Part shown: positions 56,489-64,000 of the stretch, one piece after another | Layout: every line of letters starts with the position of its first letter | Position numbering within the stretch: the first letter of the stretch is position 1 | Source of the DNA: Anisakis pegreffii | Lineage: Eukaryota; Nematoda; Chromadorea; Rhabditida; Anisakidae | Direction: 5' to 3' | NCBI GenBank assembly: GCA_035041965.1 | Contig: JAPYMA010000451.1 | Span: 62,001 to 126,000 of the forward strand | DNA: 64,000 nt | The notes under the pieces: model-generated | What the model saw: only the letters and a program-made list of their open reading frames with translations | Databases searched by the model: none | Told to the model about the DNA's origin: nothing | Position numbers and translations under genes: made by a program

Positions 56489-58052
56489 TGACTACCGTAT
56501 TGGCTGAACTTCATTTGCATGTTTATGTTTATGTTGAATGTGTGTATTATATTATAAGGTTTCTCCGGAAGAGTGCTCTGCTGACATTGATATGTGCGAT
56601 TTTATTATGCTAACTTATTCGTGATTGTCATTTAAGTGCTTCAGAAGAAGCTTTTTCTAGTTGAAAAATTCTTCAAATTCATGTAAATCAACGCGTTTGA
56701 TTCTCTTTCAAATTTTCTTCATACATTGCGTTATTTTTATGATGAGCACATTTTTGATCAGTACAGCATTTTTATTAGTGGTGTTGAGAGCAGGAAGCAG
56801 TGTGCTTAAGGTGTTACCCATTTTGTGAACTTGTTCGTTGGAATGGTTTGAGAACATTATCGATTGTTTCCAATTGGATCAATTCATTTGTTATGAATCT
56901 AATGTTAGCCTGACTTGTAATTTAGCAATCTCACTTCAGCCGTTATGAACGCGTATGAATTTCGCGTTTCACTGTGTTCCGCAGTTGTATCTTGGGCAGT
57001 GTCGTTCCGGAAACTACGCTCTGGTCGTTCACATTTTTTGATTGCGTCTTTTGATTTTTTAAACGGATGATGACAGAAACAGTTACAAACAAATCTCCGA
57101 GCCAATAACTTTGAATGCGCGATTCGTGAAGCAACAATTGCAAGGCATATTGGTGCAGCAAAATGGTAAAAAAATTCGTGTAAAAGTGTTCGTTCTGCGA
57201 TAATTGTGTTATCGTTAGACAATCATCCGCTCATCACATTGGACGTGCACTGAATTGTTGCACGTAAGTGTCGCTAGCAAGTGAGTTTTTATGGATTTTA
57301 TGTAAAAGAAGAAGGAAGGAACTTGCTACTATCGTTCAATTTTCCGCATTTGTGATTATTTACAAATGTGCCAAAACAAAAATTTACTCGTCGTTTGTAG
57401 CTCGTTGCCCATTCCCGACTATCTTTTTAATTTCAGTAATTTAATTCGTCATAATTTTTTTTGAGTCAGTTAACTTAAACTTGTTGATTACTCTGAAGTG
57501 TTCGCTTTCGCCTTCTGTGTTACACAACTTTTTTCATCTTTATTGTGTCTGTTTTTTAATGATTGTCATGTATTGTCAATTGTTTAATGTTTCCAGTGAC
57601 TTTTTAAATTATTGAATCCTCTTCATATTATTCGTATTTATATCTTTCAATTTTGTTTTTTGGTTATTTCATCAAAACAACGTCTCTTACGACGTTTATT
57701 CAGAATTCATGTTCGTGCTAGTGATGACGATTTACGTTCGTTTATTGAAATAATTGTTTTCAACCTGTGCATCCAGTAATATCAAATAAATTGATCTGTT
57801 TCATTCAGTAGCCTCTTTGTTGTATTCTGTTCATTCACGTTCGACATTAGGCAAGCGTAAGATTTTGCTTTTATTCATTTCGTCACTTTTCATGACAAAA
57901 TTCTGATGGTTAGCACTGTTGTAGAGTCAAAGAGTTTTTAATCAACTCAAAATCCACATAAAGCACGCAACAGTTCATGAATGAATGAAACGACGACTCG
58001 TTCGATGATAAAACGCTATTTTACAAATAATATTGGTTCTATAAAATGGATG
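56489..58052. other. convergent spacer between ykt6 and the minus-strand membrane-protein gene
   Basis: AT-rich 3' flanks. No close canonical AATAAA follows ykt6. A 105-codon minus frame at 56905-57222 lacks support and is not called. Confidence 0.5.
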
Positions 58053-58242
58053 TTAATTGAATAAATCAACGACAGTCCTCTCGATCGAATCGTACAATAG
58101 CCAGATGATGAATGCAATTGCGAATACAATAATTGTGCTGAATATAAGACAAATGTAACAACGACGTTCCTTTCTGCCCATACGTTGTTTGTATTCGAAT
58201 TGAGTCACGGACAGTGGCCTCATATCAATTGTACGTTTCATA
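58053..58242 (-). CDS. terminal exon with C-terminal transmembrane helix
   Basis: Acceptor AAACTTACAG then 63 codons including stop. The basic cluster KQRMGRKERRC precedes about 22 hydrophobic residues and a short acidic tail DSIERTVVDLFN, the layout of a tail-anchored or type II helix. The first base completes a Ser codon with the AG left by the exon at 58906. Confidence 0.62.
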
Positions 58243-61200
58243 CTGTAAGTTTTGCTGCAATTTAGTTGACGATTCATTTGCAGTTTACACATTCATTTGG
58301 CTAGAAACATTTGATTGGAATAATCATTGTTCTCAGATTTGGAGATTTTGAAGAAATTCTATATTTATTCGAAAAAATACGTGCATTCACAATCCATCTC
58401 TCTCATTAAAATCACCGTATTCTATTGAGTAATTCCTCATCCCTCCCCGTAGCAGATTTCTTTCCAAAAAGAGTTTCAGGACAATATCTGCCTGCTTCGT
58501 GCCCTGATACGTCTCTCTTATCTGGAATGTGTCAGATGAAAGTTTCAGAGACGTTTAAACTGAATGCAAACGTTTAACAGTAATTTCTAGCGTTTAAACT
58601 TCACTTAAAATAGTTCTTCAGTTTGATTTGAATTAATGCGAGGACTGATGTCGTTACTGATTGGGTGTCGCATTATTTGCCTATTTTCGCATTTTTAATA
58701 GCGCCGTTCCAGACTGCCAAAATATTTACAATTAGAAAATCCACAGCGCTACCATCCAATTAAAATAGATTTCATCGTTCAAGAACATTAGAAACACCTA
58801 CATTTGCTCGATTGTTGATCAAAGAGATACGACGTCTGGAAAAAAAACGTTTCACTGTTACGGAGTTGCCTCAAAAAAGCAAAAAAAAAACGAAAATTGA
58901 TTCACCTTTTGCTGTCGATGGTGTTACTGTTAGAAAATGATCGATTCATAGCAGTATCCTCAAGTGACCTCGTCGAGTTATCAGTATCATTCTTAGTCGT
59001 TGTCGTGTGCACACTTTCCGTGTCGGCCACTGAACAAGCAGCTACGAAATCCGCGTGGAATGTATCGTTCATATTATTGCCGCTTTTGCTATCGTTCTCG
59101 CTGGTATTAACTACCTCGTCAATTTCGTTCAAATTCTCGTAAATTGGCGGTGGTAATGAGCATTGAATCGCAACTGATGAACAGCTCGGTGATGGAACAC
59201 ATTCGCTCGATTCATCTAATTGCATATATGTTGATGCTGACCTTAAATCGTCAAAACAATCACCATTATCCTTTATTATTTGAACGCTTAACGAGCAAAC
59301 GTAAGTATATTGTCATCTTCAATTTTTAGATCGAATCGTCATTTGTTTCAGCCCAATTACGAATCAAATACAACCACATTATTCTTAGAATGCTAGCGCA
59401 ATAATTTGCAGTGTTCATGTAATATCCATTGTATTGTATCTGCTATCTCGTGCTCAAACGTTGCAGAGTGAATCTTACTATCAATCGAAGATCTATCTAA
59501 AGCATCTGTAAATTAATTTATTTTGTCCAGTTCCATTTGCGGTCGGTATGCTTCCTGTAATTGCAGTTATTCGCAAACCATTTGGTACCACTAAGTTGAC
59601 AGTTCAGATTTGTAGAAGCGAACAATATCTAGAGCGTTATCAGATGGCATTGAAATTGATGAATAATTAAAAGTTGAACTCCAGCTTGTTTGTACACATG
59701 CCAGTCTGCAGCGATTAAATCACAAATTCGAGCTTTCATTAAATAGAATATTCTTTCTGAGGCACACTATTGAAAAATTGAATCACTCTTGTAATGTGAA
59801 CCAGAGTATCAAATCCATTTCATCAGCTGTAACTGATCGATTAGGTTGATTTTTAAGGACAGTACCATTGAAGATACACTTCTGGTATCCACGGCGACAA
59901 AACATTACTTGTCGGATGTAAAAGCGAATAGCAATGATACCAATAGAAATTAAGTAGATCATTGGAATTAACAGATGGCAATGACCATGGTCAATGCAAT
60001 GGAAGTAATTGCCACTAATATTTGTACTTTTGAAAACAATAATAAACAGTGACTCGAGTTTGAGAGTACTCAAAGTAGCAGAAGTAAATAATGAATAAGT
60101 AAAAATGGTAAACTTGAGAAGTAATAAGTGCTGACTAGTAGTATAATGAATAAATAGGAGTAAAAATAAATTGGTCTCTTTCTTATTAACATCATTTAAT
60201 CAAGATCTCATTAATATCACTATTACTTTCGTCATTAGTACTCCGTATTATTATCATTATTGTCACTATGATTTTTATCGGCTAATGTTAAGGGCTTTTT
60301 CGAAACATGCATATACCAGTGTTGCTTCACGACAGTAATAAACTGAATTGATGAATAAGTGCTGGTTGATCCGTTGAACCGAGTCGTTGTTCAACACCTC
60401 AATAAAAATCGACAACTCGATAGTGAAATCTGTCATGAACGAGAATGTCATGGATATATGTCATCTGATAAACCATGCGAATCTTTACGAAAGTATTCTT
60501 TTCAACTCCAACAGTCTCATACAAAATCTTAATAAATAATCATATTAAGTGATCATTTTCATCAAAACTGTTCTCATTCGGATTCACATTTGACCACAAT
60601 GCATTCTTCACACCTACTTTTCTCCTAAGAGCCAGTTGTTCGCGTTCACTTTGAGACAAATATTAGAATCCCTCAGCAACAGTGGTCATATTATCATCGA
60701 AATAAGTTGCACACTAAAAAATCTCTCATTATCAGTTTCCAGTTCACAGACCTATCGAAATGCTTCCTTTTATGGAATTGAAACGTTCGGTCACGTTGAA
60801 TTAACGTTCGAGAGGGATGATGATGAGAATAAAGGAAGTAAACTTTCAGAAACGATTGGTTGATGACTAGTGTAATGGGGATCGGAAAATTCTACAGGAA
60901 GTGTTTTCGCATGTATTATCTTTCAGTAGACTGTGTCTGTTCCTTGTCACCTCAATTCTGCATTCATGTCATCATTCGAATAATGTAATTGATGTTACAT
61001 TTACGTCAGTGCATACGAATGTTTCCATTTTTTCGAACATATTAATGCGCCATTTATCCATATAATCTGATTAAATCATTTCATGTGTAACAATTTTTTT
61101 CAGTTATTATTCGAAACATCACGAATATTCCAAATTTATTACGAATAAAAAAGATGTGGAAGACTGTTCCTGTCAAATAGTGAACAAATCAAGATACTGC

Positions 61201-61623
61201 TGAATAATTGAAATGAATTCTCAATCAAAACTGAAGACAGAGATTAACGTAACTGAAAAAAGCATATGAATATTTGTGAACATTCGCATAAAATTGTCTG
61301 ATGGCATCTTGAACTGAGTTGATCAAATTACTTACTTGACAACACAAATATTGCCTATCTTTTGAATTTATTGTTGAGATATCAGATTGCTGAATATGCT
61401 CATAGCGGAGATCGCATGGGGCATTTTCAACTTGAATTCTTCGAAGAATTGATTTCCTGGGATATTTTGAGAGTGGTATCGATATATTTGATGTGATGAT
61501 TAATTGATATCGTGAATTATCAATAACAACAACTGGTTTATGCAAGCGATGAACTCGTTTGCTCACTGAATCATTTATTAATTCACACGTTTCGTACCAG
61601 TCGTTTGGCACACTTTTTTTCAT
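58053..61623 (-). CDS. unknown two-helix membrane protein, 4 visible exons
   Basis: Not recognised. Minus-strand exons 61336-61623 (5' limit uncertain), 59802-60052, 58906-59286 and 58053-58242 join in consistent phase and end at a TAA (58053-58055). Exon a is a soluble Lys/Arg/Ile-rich segment ending QYLCCQ at a GTAAGT donor. Exon b has an NISG glycosylation sequon, Cys/His-rich NYFHCIDHGHCH and a hydrophobic helix LLIPMIYLISIGIIAIRF. Exon c is acidic and Ser/Thr/Asn-rich with PPPIYENL, a possible YxxL sorting or PPxY-like motif. Exon d is basic, then a second helix ICLIFSTIIVFAIAFIIWLL and a 14-residue tail. No signal peptide is seen, so an N-terminal exon may be missing. Two adjacent genes rather than one cannot be excluded. 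Confidence 0.6.
60727..60863 (+). CDS. candidate exon, unknown gene
   Basis: After CATTATCAGTTTCCAG the plus strand reads SQTYRNASFYGIETFGHVE, LTFERDDDENKGSKLSETIG and a TGA. The amino-acid composition looks like protein, the other frames are poor, and it lies inside an intron of the minus-strand membrane-protein gene. It may end a gene (AATAAA at 61144-61149) or be chance. Confidence 0.3.
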
Positions 61624-61665
61624 ATGCCCATCACGTTGTGTTTATTTTTTGATTCAGTATACTAT

Positions 61666-61882
61666 TCAAGAACGTTCTCGGGCGAATTTATATTATAATG
61701 GAATTTTCCTCATTCACGATTGCATACCACATAGTTATGCAATCGTGAATGAGAAAAATTCGACTGACGACATTTTAGTGGGCACCGGAAAGAACTTAAA
61801 GAGATGCTCGTTCAGCGAAACAAATGATTACATGTGGATTTCTGTTAGTCCCTTGACGAAAAAAGCAACTGATGGTAGATGA
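61666..61882 (+). CDS. terminal exon of an unidentified plus-strand gene
   Basis: A very good acceptor (TTTATTTTTTGATTCAG) is followed by 71 open codons in phase 0: YTIQERSRANLYYNGIFLIH, then NEKNSTDDILVGTGKNLK and NDYMWISVSPLTKKATDGR, stop TGA at 61880-61882. AATAAA follows 30 bases later (61912-61917). No family was recognised. Upstream exons are not established; a coding-like block at 60727-60863 is not phase-compatible with this one. It contains a near-perfect 26-base inverted repeat (61701-61761) inside the reading frame. Confidence 0.5.
61701..61761. repeat. 26-base-arm hairpin within a predicted exon
   Basis: GAATTTTCCTCATTCACGAT...GCATA (61701-61726) is the inverse of 61736-61761 with one mismatch and a nine-base loop. 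It falls inside the open frame of the exon 61666-61882. Confidence 0.75.
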
Positions 61883-61911
61883 CTGAAGCAGTCCAAATCA
61901 TGTCAAATCTC

Positions 61912-61917
61912 AATAAA
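61912..61917 (+). terminator. poly(A) signal after the exon ending at 61882
   Basis: AATAAA followed by an A run, 30 bases past the TGA. Spacing and strand support a real 3' end of a plus-strand gene here. Confidence 0.5.
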
Positions 61918-61929
61918 AAACACTCTTTA

Positions 61930-64000
61930 ACCTACTGCACTTTTACAAACTTCGAACGTTACTCCATTAAAAAATTTCAGTGCACCTATCCATTGCTAGT
62001 ACTGCAGAGTAACAGGTAAAATCGTTTGGTAGAACCAGAACATCACTGACTGTGACGCTCTCAACAGCACCGTTCAACGCTTTGACCCGAACAATTTGTT
62101 TTCACACTTAAAGCTCAACTGGAATGCTCATCTCAACTACATCAAGCGGTGCTCATTGGCAATAACAGCTTCTCAATAAACGGATTTCAGTGATTCTAAA
62201 GAATCGTGCAAATGAGTTTGATTATAATTAATCGTATAACCGCACAAGAAGTGACATGCTAGTCGACCTTTGACGTTTTTGCGTTGTTGTACTAGCGAAC
62301 CAGAATATAAGGTGATAAAATGCATGCAAAAACGAAAAGAGGTCAACTCTTGTGGTGATAAATCAAAAACAGCCACACGATGAAATACGAGCGAATAGGA
62401 AAAAGATAAAGTAGCAACAACGGATGCACAGGATTATGAGTGCTGCTGCTGCTGCTGTTGAAATTTGCTAGCGCAGTGGGAACATTTCGGTTTCAGTTAT
62501 GAAACGAACGTCAAAGAATGAAAAGAGTGATTAAGTATGCCATCAAAGTAAGTTAGGTGCACAACTGAATCAATAATTAGGTGCCGTTCTCTGAGGTAAT
62601 ATAAGGTCATCATTATCGTCAGCAATGTTTTACAACGCAAACAACCACATCAACGAATAATTTGCTCATCAACTTGTTACATGAATATACACATACAAAT
62701 ATTTACTCATCCTCTCAATCGTTTTTACTTTCCGATAATCTATATTGGTCGCATTTTCCACGGTAGGCAAATATTCAGTTCAACCGATTGCTGAACTCGG
62801 AATGGACAGCAAAAAGTGTACTCTTTCTGAATCAAAGAGGGAAAAGTGAAGGTTACAGTGTGATTCATGTTCACAAGCAATTATGATTTAGTCAAACAAC
62901 TGCAATTTAGTTTTGGAAGAATTCCTTGCGGTTGTTTTTAAATGCTCACATAGATACGGTGCGTGCCATAAGATGAATAATATAGGTAGGCAAATCATCT
63001 CATAGGTTCCATCTCCAAGCAGTCCTCATCTTGAAAGGAACGTTGCTGCGATCGGTTATATGGAAATGATACCTTCTGCTGCGGTAATGTACCGTCATAG
63101 CGATTCGCGCAATGCAAAAACATATTCGTGAGTTGATTATGTCTCCGAATTGTAAAAACGCTCGAGAGGAAACTTCCTCAAAGACGATGAACAAATGAAG
63201 AAATGTCACAGAGTGATGACGGCTGAGAGATGTGAATGCCCTCAAAAGACAGGATATTAAATGAAAAATTTGGAATGAAACATGTGATTAGTGTTGTTAG
63301 TATTGTTGTGCGTAGAGGCAAATGACTCACTTTTCAAGTACGCACTCTCAATTGAATCAATTCACAGTTCAGCGAATGTTTGGAAATTTTTGAGAAGGTT
63401 TTCACGTTCAATGGATCATTGTATCAAGTCAAATTTCATTTAGAGTACACTGAAAAGTAAAAGCGAAATGGACTGGTTTATCGGTATGAATGCTTTTTAA
63501 AAGAGCAATTATAGATGACTCATTAAATGACTTATTGCCAGCAATAATTCAGCTTTGAGGCATTTTTTGATGCTCTACGCATTTCACATTTTTTCTATGC
63601 AATGGAAGAAGGCCTTACGGTTAGAATGAAAAATTCAGCGATCATGTTATGCTTAAGAAAACAAATAAAAATCTGAAAGAAAGCACAGCCCTTAAATTAC
63701 AATTTTTTTCAGCGCTTCACCCTTAATTATCAGTAACGAAGCCAGTCAGACAATTGATCAAAGATGTATGTGAATAACACATTTGGCAGTGACAGCGGGC
63801 AATAATTGCTGTTTGGGGCGCACTCAGGTGAAGTTCGAAGTGAAAATTAGAGCATCTTATGGACTCGAATAATACAACGAACAAGTGAAGGTTGAAGGGT
63901 GTTAAGTGGAAACAAATATGATTTGGAAATAAAAATGACAAAAGAATTGAATTCCATATTGAAAATAATGGATCAATGGTTATAAAAAGGAAACGATTAA
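61930..64000. other. right-edge sequence without supportable gene
   Basis: AT-rich, short chance frames only, a (GCT)n-like run near 62440. It may be the promoter side of a gene beyond the edge. Confidence 0.5.

Noticed and set aside
56905..57222. 105-codon minus frame next to ykt6
   Set aside because: No domain and no splice context; a competing frame is also open, so chance is likely.

Overview
The window is eukaryotic nuclear DNA, almost certainly from a nematode. It is AT-rich with little coding sequence. Genes are split into short exons of 56 to about 740 bases, bounded by GT...AG introns with TTTCAG/TTTTAG-type acceptors. Two genes show a good acceptor just upstream of the start codon, as expected for trans-spliced leaders. 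alg11 and ykt6 lie side by side, as they do (from memory) on one C. elegans chromosome III cosmid. I cannot name the species; long repeat-rich introns fit a parasitic clade better than Caenorhabditis. No operon of bacterial type, phage, CRISPR array or complete autonomous transposon was seen.

Left third (minus strand, about 3.5 to 21.2 kb, running off the left edge): a RIM-binding protein gene (rimb-1), which encodes a presynaptic active-zone scaffold. Seven exons with consistent splice phases encode SH3-I, three fibronectin type III domains and a Gly/Ala/Pro/Thr-rich linker. SH3-II and SH3-III must lie left of base 1. Introns reach 8.6 kb, and one uses a GC donor. Coding-like blocks on the same strand at about 22.4, 30.6, 37.2, 39.8 and 41.0 kb may be its 5' exons, but this is unproven.

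Middle (26 to 38 kb): repeat country. There is a roughly 433-base module in three copies, the third split by a GC-rich insert that carries its own roughly 100-base repeats. There is a 163/241-base alternating degenerate array at 32.6-34.5 kb with a detached piece at 37.5-37.9 kb, a 5S-rRNA-like sequence at 29.8 kb, and several long foldback elements.

Right half (plus strand): alg11 (42.0-48.5 kb, 12 exons, ER mannosyltransferase of N-glycan precursor assembly) and ykt6 (54.4-56.5 kb, 5 exons, prenylated R-SNARE). alg11 looks complete except for a one-base frame break in exon 11. A minus-strand membrane-protein gene of unknown family (58.05-61.6 kb) follows, interleaved with plus-strand coding-like exons, one of which ends with a stop codon and a poly(A) signal at 61.9 kb. 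The extreme right 2 kb shows no supportable gene.
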